Positions 51,211 to 60,699 of a stretch of 64,000 bases of DNA are shown in pieces. Origin of the DNA: DASTDH01 sp035601575 (GTDB lineage: Bacteria > Verrucomicrobiota > Verrucomicrobiia > Chthoniobacterales > JAFAMB01); NCBI GenBank assembly GCA_035601575.1, contig DATNNZ010000051.1, positions 1 to 64,000 on the forward strand. The letters are read 5' to 3'. The notes below the pieces were generated by a model. That model did not search any database, had not been told where the DNA came from, and saw nothing but the letters and a program-made list of their open reading frames with translations. A program made the position numbers and the translations under genes. Positions within the stretch are counted from its first letter, which is position 1, and each line of letters starts with the position of its first letter.

Positions 51211-51572
51211 ACCGCATCCAGAAAAAGACTACTTATTCGATCCGGGCCTCATCTATCTGTAAGGTGATTGTCGCGATGACATTTGCTGCGGTTGCTGGTC
51301 TCTCTTATGTCTATCTGAAGAATCAGTTAACCGAATTTGGTCACGAGCAGATCGTGTTGGAAAAAGAGCTCGCCGATCTTCAGCGTGACAATCAAATCAT
51401 CGAATCGACTTTGGGCTCTCTGAGTTCTCGGCGTGAACTCATGAAGAGCTTGGCGAAAGATTCTCGGGGATTGATCCCGATTACTACCGATCAGGTTGTT
51501 CGCCTTAACCAAGGACACGGCCCGGTTGGAAATGAATTGAGAATTGTTTCCAACCGTGCCGGCAACCAATGA
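51207..51572 (+). CDS. FtsL-like divisome protein
   Basis: This is a bitopic membrane protein of 121 aa in the position of ftsL. A basic cytoplasmic stretch precedes one membrane helix (about 18-38, VIVAMTFAAVAGLSYVYL), and a coiled coil follows (about 45-80, with EKELADLQRDNQ). FtsL pairs with FtsB and FtsQ to activate septal synthesis. Sequence similarity to FtsL is low by nature, so the assignment rests on topology and on its place between rsmH and ftsI, overlapping both by 4 bp. Confidence 0.8.
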   Translation: MNRIQKKTTYSIRASSICKVIVAMTFAAVAGLSYVYLKNQLTEFGHEQIVLEKELADLQRDNQIIESTLGSLSSRRELMKSLAKDSRGLIPITTDQVVRLNQGHGPVGNELRIVSNRAGNQ

Positions 51573-53359
51573 GATGGGATGCACAAACACGAGCCGTCAC
51601 TGTGTGCTTTGGGTTGGTTGCGATTTTCAGCGCCTACTCTTATCGACTGATTTATCTCCAGGTCATCAAGCATGACGATTACACGGCACTGGCGACCGAA
51701 AAACATGTCCACAAACAAATTATCCATGCCCGCAGAGGCATCATCCGGGATTGTCATCGGGAGCCGCTCGCTGACAACCTACCGGTCCGACTCGCGATTG
51801 CCGATGGCTCGCATATCCGGGACCCGGTTGCTTTGGCACAGGCAATCGCAGCTGAGTTGGAAATGGATCCGGGTGACCTTGCGGATAAGCTGACCGCGGC
51901 GAAGCAGAACAAAAAAGAGTACGTCGTCCTCAAGAAGAAGGAGGTTTCGGAAGAGACCGCCGATCGCGTCCGGAAGATCATTGGCGACAGCAAAGGCAAG
52001 CTGCGCGGTATCTACTTCGACCCCGATTTCGTGAGAGTATATCCAAACGGACCACTCTTGGCTCAGGTGATCGGGTTCCTCGATCACGAGCATAAAGGGA
52101 AGCTCGGGATCGAAATGGCGATGCAAGAGTTTCTCCAGGGAACCGACGGGTACCGCTACAGCGAGCAAGACCGCACCGGGCGCGAGCTTGTCCAGTACCG
52201 CGGTCACGAAAAAGCGGCCAAGAATGGGTGTGATGTTGTTCTGACCGTTGACTTGGGTTTGCAAACAATCGTTGAGCAAGAACTAGATGCGGCCTGGGCG
52301 GAGTATCAGCCAAAAATGGCGACCGCCATCATGGTTCGGCCCCAGACCGGCGAAATTCTGGCGATTGCGAGCCGGCCGACATTCGATTGTAACAACATCG
52401 GGGAGGCGACCGACGATGCGCAGAAGAATCGCCCGATCGTTGACATGATCGAGCCCGGCTCAACTTTCAAAATCGTCGCGACATCCGCTGCATTGGAGGA
52501 AAAGTTGGTAACCCCTGACACAACGATTTTCTGCGAGAACGGACACTTTCAATATGCGGGACGAGTGCTCCGAGACGCCCATCCGATGGGAGTTCTGACC
52601 GTTCACCAGATTCTCTCTAAGTCGAGTAACATCGGCGCGGCCAAACTGGCGCTGCAACTTGGTGAGAGCCGGTTTTATCAATACATCCGGCTCTATGGTT
52701 TTGGAGAGCGCACCGGGATTTGTCTGCCGGGGGAGATCCCGGGTCTAGTGAACCCTCCTTATCGCTGGAGCAAGCTTGACATCACCCGCATTCCGATGGG
52801 CCAGTCCGTCGCAGTTACTCCGCTGCAAATGGTGATTGCGATGTCGGTGGTCGCGAATGGTGGTAACCTGCTGAAGCCGATGATCGTTTCGCAGATTGTC
52901 GATTCTGATGGCCGCACTGTCGCCAATTATTCACCGGAGATCGCTCGCCGGGTGATTTCAACGAACACTGCGCAGAAAGTCGTGGCAGCATTAAAAGACG
53001 TTGTCAGCAAGGAAGGTACCGCTCAGGGTGCCGCGGTTCCGGGGTTTGCGGTGGCGGGAAAGACTGGCACTGCGCAGAAGATCGATCCAAAAGGGGGGTA
53101 CATGGAAGGCAGATATGTGGTTTCATTCGTCGGTTTCATGCCGGCGGATGATCCTAAGTTCACACTTCTGGTTCTGCTGGATGATCCCGTTATGAAACAA
53201 GGCAAAGCGTTTGGGGGAACCGTAGCCGGTCCGATCTTTGCCAAGATCGCCAAAAAGGTGGCAGACTATCTCGATCTGCAGCCAACCGAGCCGACCCCTC
53301 CGCCAGATTCCGGCGCCGAAAGCAAGAAAGTTGTTTCCACGCTCCAAAGTCATGATTAA
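51569..53359 (+). CDS. ftsI: Peptidoglycan transpeptidase FtsI (PBP3-like)
   Basis: FtsI is the class B penicillin-binding protein that cross-links septal peptidoglycan together with FtsW. One N-terminal membrane helix (VCFGLVAIFSAYSYRLIYL) is followed by the dimerisation domain and the transpeptidase domain with S298-T-F-K301, S352-S-N354 and K498-T-G. The length is 596 aa. The start overlaps the ftsL-like stop (ATGA). The C-terminal end (TPPPDSGAESKK) is proline-rich and lacks a PASTA domain. Confidence 0.96.
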   Translation: MRWDAQTRAVTVCFGLVAIFSAYSYRLIYLQVIKHDDYTALATEKHVHKQIIHARRGIIRDCHREPLADNLPVRLAIADGSHIRDPVALAQAIAAELEMDPGDLADKLTAAKQNKKEYVVLKKKEVSEETADRVRKIIGDSKGKLRGIYFDPDFVRVYPNGPLLAQVIGFLDHEHKGKLGIEMAMQEFLQGTDGYRYSEQDRTGRELVQYRGHEKAAKNGCDVVLTVDLGLQTIVEQELDAAWAEYQPKMATAIMVRPQTGEILAIASRPTFDCNNIGEATDDAQKNRPIVDMIEPGSTFKIVATSAALEEKLVTPDTTIFCENGHFQYAGRVLRDAHPMGVLTVHQILSKSSNIGAAKLALQLGESRFYQYIRLYGFGERTGICLPGEIPGLVNPPYRWSKLDITRIPMGQSVAVTPLQMVIAMSVVANGGNLLKPMIVSQIVDSDGRTVANYSPEIARRVISTNTAQKVVAALKDVVSKEGTAQGAAVPGFAVAGKTGTAQKIDPKGGYMEGRYVVSFVGFMPADDPKFTLLVLLDDPVMKQGKAFGGTVAGPIFAKIAKKVADYLDLQPTEPTPPPDSGAESKKVVSTLQSHD

Positions 53360-54860
53360 TCGAAAGAGTATGGAATTGGAACAACTCGTTCGTGAGCTCA
53401 CCGACCCGATTGTGACTGGCTCACTGGATCGGCGAATCACCTCGTTGGGTTACGACTCCCGAGACGCGGGTCCGGACAGTCTATTCGTGGCCATCCGCGG
53501 CCACGTCGTGGACGGCCACAGCTTCATTGAGCAAGCGATCGACCGCGGAGCCGTCGCGATCGTGTCCGAAGAACCTGGTTTGACCCAGCGCGTCACGCAT
53601 ATCCAGGTACCGGATTCACGAGACGCATTAGCTCGGTTGGCCGCTGCGTTTTATTCCAACCCCTCTAGGCAACTACGCATGATCGGGATTACCGGCACCA
53701 ACGGAAAAACGACGACCACTTATCTAATCAAGCATCTGCTGGAACGGCCAGGACAACGCACCGGCTTGATCGGGACGGTTTCCTATGAGATCGGAGAGCG
53801 AGTCTTACCAGCTTCTCGGACCACCCCGGAGTCACTTGATCTGCAATCCATTCTTGCTCAGTGCGTCGATGCTCGTTGTGCCAACGTCGTCATGGAAGTC
53901 TCTTCGCATGCGTTGCAACTCGACCGGGTTGACGGAATCAGCTTCCGAGTAGCGGTTTTTACCAATCTTACGCAAGATCACCTCGATTTTCATCGTGGGA
54001 TGAAGGAGTACTTTGAAGCTAAAGCGAAGTTATTTGCCGGTCTGCGCGACAGTGACGCAAAGAGCCGAACCGCGATCATCAATGTTGATGACGCGTATGG
54101 GCAACAATTGATCGCTCGATTTGGTCGGGATGTGCCGATTATTACCTTTGGAATGGGCGCTCGAGCCGATTTTCGAGCAAGCAATTTCAAGATCGAGCCG
54201 ACCGGTACTTCCTATCAGCTCGACATAAAAGGAAAGAGTTTTCTAGTAAGGCTGCCGTTAATCGGGAGGTTTAACATTTATAATTCACTGGCCGCGTTGG
54301 CCGTGATCCAAGCACTTGGGCTGGACGTTCGTGCTGCCGTCCTTGCGCTGGCCCGAGCTCCTCAAGTTCCGGGTCGCTTGGAGGCAGTACCGGCTAGACG
54401 ACAATTTCAGGTCTTTGTGGATTACGCTCACACCGATGACGCGCTGCTCAATGTGATAAAGACCTGCCGTGATCTGAGCCCGAATCGATTGATTCTGGTG
54501 TTCGGCTGCGGAGGGAATCGAGACAAAAGTAAACGCCCGCTGATGGGTGCCGCTGCTGATCAAAACGCGGATTATTCGATCATCACTTCTGACAATCCCC
54601 GAAAAGAGGATCCGGCTCAGATCATACGAGATATCGAGGCCGGCTTCAGAAGTAAGCGATTCGAGACGGTACTTGACCGGCGCGAGGCAATTACCCGCGC
54701 AATTCAGCTCGCGCAGCCGAGGGACATCGTTCTGATCGCTGGCAAAGGACACGAAAAATATCAGGAGTTCGCCGACCGCACTATTCCTTTCGATGATATT
54801 GAGATAGCGACACGGGCGCTGGAAGAAAACCCGGTGGAGATGAAGAGTCATGGAACCTAA
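53352..54860 (+). CDS. murE: UDP-MurNAc-tripeptide synthetase
   Basis: MurE adds the third residue of the peptidoglycan stem. P-loop GITGTNGKTTTT, then TTPESLDLQ and the C-terminal D414-N-P-R417, which is the motif of meso-diaminopimelate-adding enzymes rather than lysine-adding ones. The start at 53352 (MINRKS) overlaps the end of ftsI; an ATG at 53370 (MELEQL) is the alternative. The length is about 502 aa. It overlaps murF by 11 bp. Confidence 0.95.
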   Translation: MINRKSMELEQLVRELTDPIVTGSLDRRITSLGYDSRDAGPDSLFVAIRGHVVDGHSFIEQAIDRGAVAIVSEEPGLTQRVTHIQVPDSRDALARLAAAFYSNPSRQLRMIGITGTNGKTTTTYLIKHLLERPGQRTGLIGTVSYEIGERVLPASRTTPESLDLQSILAQCVDARCANVVMEVSSHALQLDRVDGISFRVAVFTNLTQDHLDFHRGMKEYFEAKAKLFAGLRDSDAKSRTAIINVDDAYGQQLIARFGRDVPIITFGMGARADFRASNFKIEPTGTSYQLDIKGKSFLVRLPLIGRFNIYNSLAALAVIQALGLDVRAAVLALARAPQVPGRLEAVPARRQFQVFVDYAHTDDALLNVIKTCRDLSPNRLILVFGCGGNRDKSKRPLMGAAADQNADYSIITSDNPRKEDPAQIIRDIEAGFRSKRFETVLDRREAITRAIQLAQPRDIVLIAGKGHEKYQEFADRTIPFDDIEIATRALEENPVEMKSHGT

Positions 54861-56238
54861 ATCGCTTCGCCAGATTGCGGTTGCGACCGGAGGCGTGGTC
54901 TGGGGTCCCGAGGAGACGATCGTCACCTGCGTCGGAACCGATACTCGAAACTCGACGCCGCAAGAGCTCTTCGTTGCTTTGCGCGGTGAGCGATTCGACG
55001 GGCACCAGTTCATCGCAGCGGCCCGGGAGCGGGGGGCCGCTGCCGCCTTGGTAGAAACTGTCACTTCCGAGTGGCGCAGCTTCCCTCAGATTCAAGTAAC
55101 CGACAGCTTACAAGCGCTGCAACGGTTGGCCCGGGCTTATCGCGCTGAGTTATCGCTTCGAGTAGTCGGCATCACCGGCAGCAATGGAAAGACCAGCACC
55201 AAGGAAATGGTCGCTGCGGTGCTGAGCGAAAAGTATGCGGTGACAAAAACGGAGGGCAATCTCAACAATCATATTGGAGTGCCGTTGTCCATTTTAAAGG
55301 CCGACCGGAATCATCAGGTGGCGATCTGGGAATTTGGGATGAATCACATTGGCGAGTTGGCGCCCCTGGTTGAAATGGCGAAGCCCAGCTACGGGATAAT
55401 TACGAACATCGGTGTTGCCCATATTCAGTTCCTCGGATCTCGCGAAGTGATCGCTCGAGAGAAAGCAGTACTGGCCGAAAATATTCCGTCGACCGGTGTG
55501 GTGGTGCTCAACGCGGATGATGAATTTTCCGATTGGATATCGGCGCGTTGCAGTGCTCCAACTATTAAGACTGGTATCGATCAAGGTACGATCCAAGCCC
55601 GCCAAATTGCTCATCACGTTGATGGTGAGGAATTCGTACTCGCGGATGAGAGCGATGAAGTTGCCGTTTTTCTTCCGGTACCTGGCGAACACATGATAAA
55701 GAACGCGGTGCAGGCAGTCGCAATCGGGCGCGCTCTCGGTTTGTCACTGGCCCAATGCGCGACTGGGCTGGCGAAGACATCGTTGCCTGGAGGTAGATTT
55801 CGGATTGAGAAATTGGGCCAAGTTTTGGTCATCAATGACGCCTATAACGCTAACCCTGACTCTGTCATCGCTGCCCTCCGGACCGTCGCCAAGTTGCCGG
55901 TCAAAGGGAGAAGAATTGCCGCGTTGGGGTACATGGGGGAGCTGGGTGAGCAGAGTCTCTCCAGCCACGAACGCGTTGGATCGGCGGCCGCGGAAAACGG
56001 ATTCGATTTTCTCATTGCCGTTGGCGAGCGAGCCAAGCCGATCGCGTCCGCTTCATTCAAAGCCGGTCTTGATCAGACTAGAACGGTAGCGACCCAGACA
56101 GAGGCGGCGGACGCACTCGCGGAATTTCTCGAGCCAGGGGACCTGCTTTTGGTGAAAGGGAGCCGAAGCGCCGCAATGGATCGAATCATCGAGCAACTTG
56201 AAGCTACCCCGAAGCAGGTTAAGTGGAGGTCGCAATGA
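54850..56238 (+). CDS. murF: UDP-MurNAc-pentapeptide synthetase
   Basis: MurF adds D-Ala-D-Ala to the UDP-MurNAc-tripeptide and completes the soluble precursor. The P-loop is GITGSNGKTSTKEM near residue 112, then EFGMNHIGELA and the C-terminal INDAYNANPDS. The length of 462 aa is normal. It starts inside the end of murE and its stop overlaps the start of mraY (ATGA), so these genes are translationally coupled. Confidence 0.96.
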   Translation: MEPKSLRQIAVATGGVVWGPEETIVTCVGTDTRNSTPQELFVALRGERFDGHQFIAAARERGAAAALVETVTSEWRSFPQIQVTDSLQALQRLARAYRAELSLRVVGITGSNGKTSTKEMVAAVLSEKYAVTKTEGNLNNHIGVPLSILKADRNHQVAIWEFGMNHIGELAPLVEMAKPSYGIITNIGVAHIQFLGSREVIAREKAVLAENIPSTGVVVLNADDEFSDWISARCSAPTIKTGIDQGTIQARQIAHHVDGEEFVLADESDEVAVFLPVPGEHMIKNAVQAVAIGRALGLSLAQCATGLAKTSLPGGRFRIEKLGQVLVINDAYNANPDSVIAALRTVAKLPVKGRRIAALGYMGELGEQSLSSHERVGSAAAENGFDFLIAVGERAKPIASASFKAGLDQTRTVATQTEAADALAEFLEPGDLLLVKGSRSAAMDRIIEQLEATPKQVKWRSQ

Positions 56239-57347
56239 TGTACTACCTGTACTACCTGAGTCTGCCCCCGCACGTTATCAATACGGGATTCAACGTATTC
56301 CAATATATCTCGTTTCGGGCGGTGTGCGCGGCGATGACGGCATTCCTGCTGTGCCTGGTCTTCGGAAGCCAAGTGATTCGAAAATTGAGTTCTTTGAAGT
56401 TCGGACAGCCGATACGGACAGCGGAAGAAGTTCATCGTCTCAATGAATTGCATGGAGCGAAAAAGGGAACACCGACGATGGGCGGAGTGCTTCTCATGGG
56501 CTCGGTCGCGGTCTCGACAATGATTTGGGCCCGCTTGGACAACAGTTTCATTTGGCTCTGCCTGTTTACAATCGTGTCGACCGCCGCGCTCGGATTTGTC
56601 GATGACTATCTCAAGGTCACGAAGAAGAAATCGGACGGCGTGCCCGGCCGGGTAAAACTGTCGTGCCAGTTCTTGCTCGCACTGATCGTCACCGTCTTTT
56701 TTCTGTCGAATCCATCACTCGAGATCCAAGCCAAAGAGCTTTTTATCCCGTTCTTCAAGGAACCGATCATAAATAACCTGGGATGGTTTACTCTCATCTT
56801 CTTCGCGTTCGTTATTGTCGGTTGTTCTAATGCAGTCAACCTGACCGATGGTCTCGACGGCCTAGCCGCCGGCTGCACGGTTACTGCGGCTTCCACCTAT
56901 GCGATTTTAGCCTATGCCGCGGGCAACGTTGCCGTTGCTACCTATCTTGATCTTCCTTACTATCGCCAGAGCTCTGAGTTGACCGTCATGTGTACGGCAC
57001 TGGCCGGAGCCGGGCTTGGATTTCTTTGGTTCAATTGTCACCCAGCGCGAGTCTTCATGGGGGACACCGGATCGCTTTCCATTGGCAGTACGCTGGGAGT
57101 GGTTTCTATCTGTTGCAAGCAAGAGCTTCTCCTGGCCGTGGTCGGCGGCGTGTTCGTTATCGAGGCCGTTTCCGTGATCTTGCAGGTCCTTAGCTTTAAA
57201 ACCCGAGGGAAGAGAGTGCTGCTGATGGCGCCACTCCATCACCATTTCGAGTTGAAAGGTTGGAAGGAGAACACCGTCATTGTCCGGTTTTGGATCATGT
57301 CGCTGATGTTCGCGCTGCTTGGGTTAGCCACGTTGAAGTTGCGATGA
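56235..57347 (+). CDS. mraY: Phospho-N-acetylmuramoyl-pentapeptide transferase
   Basis: MraY transfers phospho-MurNAc-pentapeptide to undecaprenyl phosphate, making lipid I at the inner membrane. The protein has about ten helices. Catalytic motifs are DDYLKV near 115, NLTDGLDGLAAG near 200, MGDTGSLSIG near 275 and the HHHFELKGW segment near 325. The ATG at 56235 overlaps the murF stop. An internal start at 56238 differs by one residue. The length is 370 aa. Confidence 0.96.
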   Translation: MMYYLYYLSLPPHVINTGFNVFQYISFRAVCAAMTAFLLCLVFGSQVIRKLSSLKFGQPIRTAEEVHRLNELHGAKKGTPTMGGVLLMGSVAVSTMIWARLDNSFIWLCLFTIVSTAALGFVDDYLKVTKKKSDGVPGRVKLSCQFLLALIVTVFFLSNPSLEIQAKELFIPFFKEPIINNLGWFTLIFFAFVIVGCSNAVNLTDGLDGLAAGCTVTAASTYAILAYAAGNVAVATYLDLPYYRQSSELTVMCTALAGAGLGFLWFNCHPARVFMGDTGSLSIGSTLGVVSICCKQELLLAVVGGVFVIEAVSVILQVLSFKTRGKRVLLMAPLHHHFELKGWKENTVIVRFWIMSLMFALLGLATLKLR

Positions 57348-58666
57348 ATTTCGAGCACAACACCGCGATCGTTTTGGGATTGGGATCGAGTGGAGAAGCA
57401 GCGGCCAATCTGCTCCGGCAGGAAGGTTTGGACGTGACGGTGTTGGATAGTGTGGAGTCAGATGCATTGATCGAAAAGGCGCGACGACTAAACCAAACCG
57501 GTGTCCAAACGATTCTGGGAGAAGCAGCGGAGCGAGCGGATCTTCGCTCCGAGCTGGTCGTTCTCAGCCCGGGGATTGATCCGCAGGTGGAGTTGGTTCA
57601 GAATTTCAGGCGGCGAGGAGCGACATTTACCGGAGAACTGGAGCTAGCCTATCGCTTTTGCCACAAGCCTATCGTGGCGATTACCGGAACGAATGGCAAA
57701 ACCACGACCACTCAGCTCATCGAAATGATGTTAAATGATGGTGGGGTCCGAACGATGGCCTGCGGTAACATTGGAATGCCATTTTCAGAAGCAATTTCGC
57801 TTCAGGCCAACATCGATGTTTTCACGGTCGAAGTGAGTTCATTCCAGCTGGAAACCATTTCGCGATTTCATCCGAAAGTAGCGGTATGGCTAAACTTCAC
57901 GCCGGATCATCTGGACCGTTACCCGAGCCTGCAGGAATACCATCGGGCGAAGCTCCGAATTTTCGAACAGCAGGGAAAAGGCGATTTCGCAGTCGTCAAT
58001 GCCCAAGATTCGTTGCCATCGTTAAAGGCTCAGCGGATATCGTTCAGCGCCTACAATGAGGCCGCCGACTTGGTCTGCCGCGAGAACGTGATTCATTTCC
58101 GAGGTGACCCGATTCTTCATTTAGGAGAGACTCGGCTCGCTGGGCTCCATAACACCGAGAATCTAATGGCAGCACTAGGGGTAGCGCATGCACTCGGTAT
58201 TGAGTGGGATGCTGCGATCCCTGGGCTGCGTCGATATCGATTACTACCTCACCGGTGCGAAAACGTTGGGGAAGTCGATGGTGTTACCTTTATTAACGAT
58301 TCCAAGGCTACTAACCTGGACGCGTTAGTTAAAGCGCTGGAATCAGCGCCGCGACCAGTTGTTCTCATTGCTGGTGGCAAAGATAAAGGATTCGAATTCG
58401 ATTCAATCGTGGCACTGGTCGAGCGCCAGGTGAAACATGCAGTGTTGCTAGGGGAGATGGCAGAGCGAATCGCCAAGACTTGGTCAACCCATCTGCCCTG
58501 TCACGTCGTACCCACACTTTCTGAGGCCGTGTCGACGGCAAGGCGACACGCTCAGCCGGGAGATACCATCCTTTTTTCCCCGGGTACCTCTTCTTTCGAC
58601 ATGTTCAAGAATTACGCTGATCGCGGAAACCAATTCCGACAACTGGTGGAGGAACTAACAAGGTGA
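57344..58666 (+). CDS. murD: UDP-MurNAc-L-alanine:D-glutamate ligase
   Basis: MurD adds D-glutamate to UDP-MurNAc-L-Ala. The N-terminal UDP-binding part has VLGLGSSGEAAA, the P-loop is ITGTNGKTTTTQL and later come NLMAALG, FINDSKATN and LFSPGTSSFDMF. The length is 440 aa from the ATG at 57344, which overlaps the mraY stop (ATGA). A longer frame to 57260 lies within mraY and is not used. It is followed by the LysM gene with a GTGA overlap. Confidence 0.96.
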   Translation: MNFEHNTAIVLGLGSSGEAAANLLRQEGLDVTVLDSVESDALIEKARRLNQTGVQTILGEAAERADLRSELVVLSPGIDPQVELVQNFRRRGATFTGELELAYRFCHKPIVAITGTNGKTTTTQLIEMMLNDGGVRTMACGNIGMPFSEAISLQANIDVFTVEVSSFQLETISRFHPKVAVWLNFTPDHLDRYPSLQEYHRAKLRIFEQQGKGDFAVVNAQDSLPSLKAQRISFSAYNEAADLVCRENVIHFRGDPILHLGETRLAGLHNTENLMAALGVAHALGIEWDAAIPGLRRYRLLPHRCENVGEVDGVTFINDSKATNLDALVKALESAPRPVVLIAGGKDKGFEFDSIVALVERQVKHAVLLGEMAERIAKTWSTHLPCHVVPTLSEAVSTARRHAQPGDTILFSPGTSSFDMFKNYADRGNQFRQLVEELTR

Positions 58667-59379
58667 AAATGGTAAAACGAACACTTCGGAAAACGCCAAG
58701 GAAGCAATTGCGAGCGGCTGCGCCCCGCGCCGCGGGCAGGTACAGCGAGGACGAGTACCTGATCGAAGAACCAAATGTAAAATTGTCCCGGGCGTTTGTA
58801 GTCGTGCTTCTCTTACACGTGGTGGCGGTTGGCGGCATTTTTGCTTTCAGTGCGCTCAAAGATCGTCAACAGGCGAATGGTTTACCGAAAGCCGATGGAA
58901 CTAAACAGAATCCTAATCCGAGCGGGTCAACGATCGCAAGTAAGCCGACCAGCAAAGAGCCGGCCGCTCCCCCGGGTGGAACGTATAAGGTTCGCACGGG
59001 CGATACTCTCGCAGGAATCGCGGCGCAGTTTGGATTGACTGGCCACGATTTGGAACAAGCGAATGGCCTGCGAGCCGGCGCGCCGCTCGCCTTAGGTCGA
59101 GAATTGATCATTCCGGAGAAATCAACGACCAGATCGGTTTCGTCTGAAGTGCAAAAGCTATTGGAATCAAAAGAGAGCAAAAACGTATCGAGCCAGACTT
59201 CCAGCGCTGGAACTTCGGAATTGGAGAAGTATTACGTCATCCAGCGCGGCGACACCCCTGCTTCCATTGCGAAGAAGCTCAAGGTGAACTCGGTCGACCT
59301 ACTCAAGGTGAACAACATCGAAGACCCAAAAAAACTACAAATCGGACAACGACTGCAGATCCCATCTAAGCTCGAATAA
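58663..59379 (+). CDS. Bitopic LysM-domain protein of the dcw cluster
   Basis: This 238-aa protein starts with a basic cytoplasmic part, has one membrane helix (about 43-65, FVVVLLLHVVAVGGIFAF), a flexible Ser/Pro/Thr-rich linker and two LysM domains (about 106-150, YKVRTGDTLAGIA; about 187-232, YVIQRGDTPASIA). LysM domains bind the glycan chain of peptidoglycan. The start is the GTG overlapping murD; an ATG at 58669 is the alternative. Its location between murD and ftsW suggests a divisome-linked cell-wall role. Confidence 0.85.
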   Translation: MKMVKRTLRKTPRKQLRAAAPRAAGRYSEDEYLIEEPNVKLSRAFVVVLLLHVVAVGGIFAFSALKDRQQANGLPKADGTKQNPNPSGSTIASKPTSKEPAAPPGGTYKVRTGDTLAGIAAQFGLTGHDLEQANGLRAGAPLALGRELIIPEKSTTRSVSSEVQKLLESKESKNVSSQTSSAGTSELEKYYVIQRGDTPASIAKKLKVNSVDLLKVNNIEDPKKLQIGQRLQIPSKLE

Positions 59380-59543
59380 AATAATATCATACTTCCCAGG
59401 GTTGGGGCAGACCACATCCCGACTGTGTCCGGCGGCTGCCGGAAGGCGGCCAAGCTTAATTAGGGGGGCGCCAAACCAGAGCGACGGCGCACGAGGATCC
59501 GCCGCCGTTCAGACCGAAAATTTCATCCTTAGGCCCAACTACC
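59380..59543. other. Gap in the dcw cluster with a dispersed repeat
   Basis: This is the only sizeable gap within the cluster. It holds the GC-rich unit of the AGCGACGGCG family at 59463-59490 and short complementary blocks around it. A promoter for ftsW may lie here but none is clear. Confidence 0.5.
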
Positions 59544-60689
59544 ATGCATAAACAGAGCGCTTATATTTTGTTTCTGGCGGTCGCGGTTCTGGTTTCGATC
59601 GGCATTGTGATGTTATTCAGTACCGGTGCATTTGCTCCGGACAGTCACGGGGATCAATTTCGATTTTTGAAGAAACAAACCTTTTGGCTCGGAGTCGGTT
59701 TTATCGGCGCCGTTGCTTGTACGCTGATTGACTATCATTGGTGGCAGAAAACCTGGATGGTTTGGCTGACTGGGTCGGTCATTCTGTTGGTTCTCTGCTT
59801 TATTCACCCCATCGGTTTGCGCATCAACGGATCTTCCCGATGGATTCAGGTCGGCGCCTTTACTTTTCAAGCGTCTGAATTGGCAAAGTTTGGTGCGATT
59901 GTGTTTATCGGCTGGTGGTTCGCTAAGTTTGAACAAGTTCAACATCGGTTGCTTCCCGGAATCGTGGTGCCGTTAGCGGTGGTTGCCGTCCTGCTCGGTT
60001 TGATTGCCGCCGAGACGGATCTCGGTTCGACCGCGCTGATCGGAATCACCGTCCTTTTGATGATGTTTGTAGCCGGCGCCAATTATCGATACTTGGGTCT
60101 CATGGTAGCGATTGGCATCGGTGGCGTTCTCAGCTTGGCTTGGCGTATTTCGGAACGACAAGGGCGGCTGCTGGCGTTCATCCATCCCGATCAGTACGAG
60201 AAGACCGAGGGTCATCAACAATTCATGAGCCTCATTGCTTTTGGTTCGGGCGGTATCGAAGGTCTGGGGCTGGGAAACGGCCGGCAAAAAATGTCATATT
60301 TACCATATGCCCATACCGACTTCATTTTTCCGGTCATCGGCGAGGAGTTAGGGCTGCGCGTGACACTCGTCATCGTATTTTGTTATCTCTTGATCCTCAC
60401 CGCCGGCACCCTCATCGCTCTGAATGCTAAAGACCGATTCGGAATGCTGTTGGGTTTTGGGTGCACTTTCATCGTCGGACTGCAGGCGCTGGTCAATATC
60501 GGCGTCACCACTTCACTTCTCCCCAACAAAGGATTACCGCTGCCTTTCATCAGTTACGGAGGATCGAATCTGTTTTTTTGTCTTATCTTCATCGGTATTT
60601 TGATCAATATCTACCGGCAGGGAAAGGAAGAGGGAGGAACTTCGCAGACCGCGATGATGGTCCGCGTCCGGCACCTTTCTGAATTTTAG
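59544..60689 (+). CDS. ftsW: Septal peptidoglycan polymerase FtsW
   Basis: FtsW is a SEDS-family glycosyltransferase that polymerises lipid II at the septum and works with FtsI. It has ten membrane helices. Typical segments are RWIQVGAFTFQASELAKF near 105, the loop GHQQFMSLIAFGSGG with the following GLGLGNGRQKMSYLPYAHTD, and PLPFISYGGSN near 335. The length is 381 aa. SEDS relatives RodA and SpoVE are similar, but the place in the dcw cluster supports FtsW. It is followed by murG after 10 bp. Confidence 0.95.
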   Translation: MHKQSAYILFLAVAVLVSIGIVMLFSTGAFAPDSHGDQFRFLKKQTFWLGVGFIGAVACTLIDYHWWQKTWMVWLTGSVILLVLCFIHPIGLRINGSSRWIQVGAFTFQASELAKFGAIVFIGWWFAKFEQVQHRLLPGIVVPLAVVAVLLGLIAAETDLGSTALIGITVLLMMFVAGANYRYLGLMVAIGIGGVLSLAWRISERQGRLLAFIHPDQYEKTEGHQQFMSLIAFGSGGIEGLGLGNGRQKMSYLPYAHTDFIFPVIGEELGLRVTLVIVFCYLLILTAGTLIALNAKDRFGMLLGFGCTFIVGLQALVNIGVTTSLLPNKGLPLPFISYGGSNLFFCLIFIGILINIYRQGKEEGGTSQTAMMVRVRHLSEF

Positions 60690-60699
60690 ATTCTATTTC

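Noticed and set aside
54285..55064. Minus-strand frame of 259 codons opposite murE and murF
   Set aside because: It crosses the boundary of two well-identified genes on the other strand and has no recognisable features.
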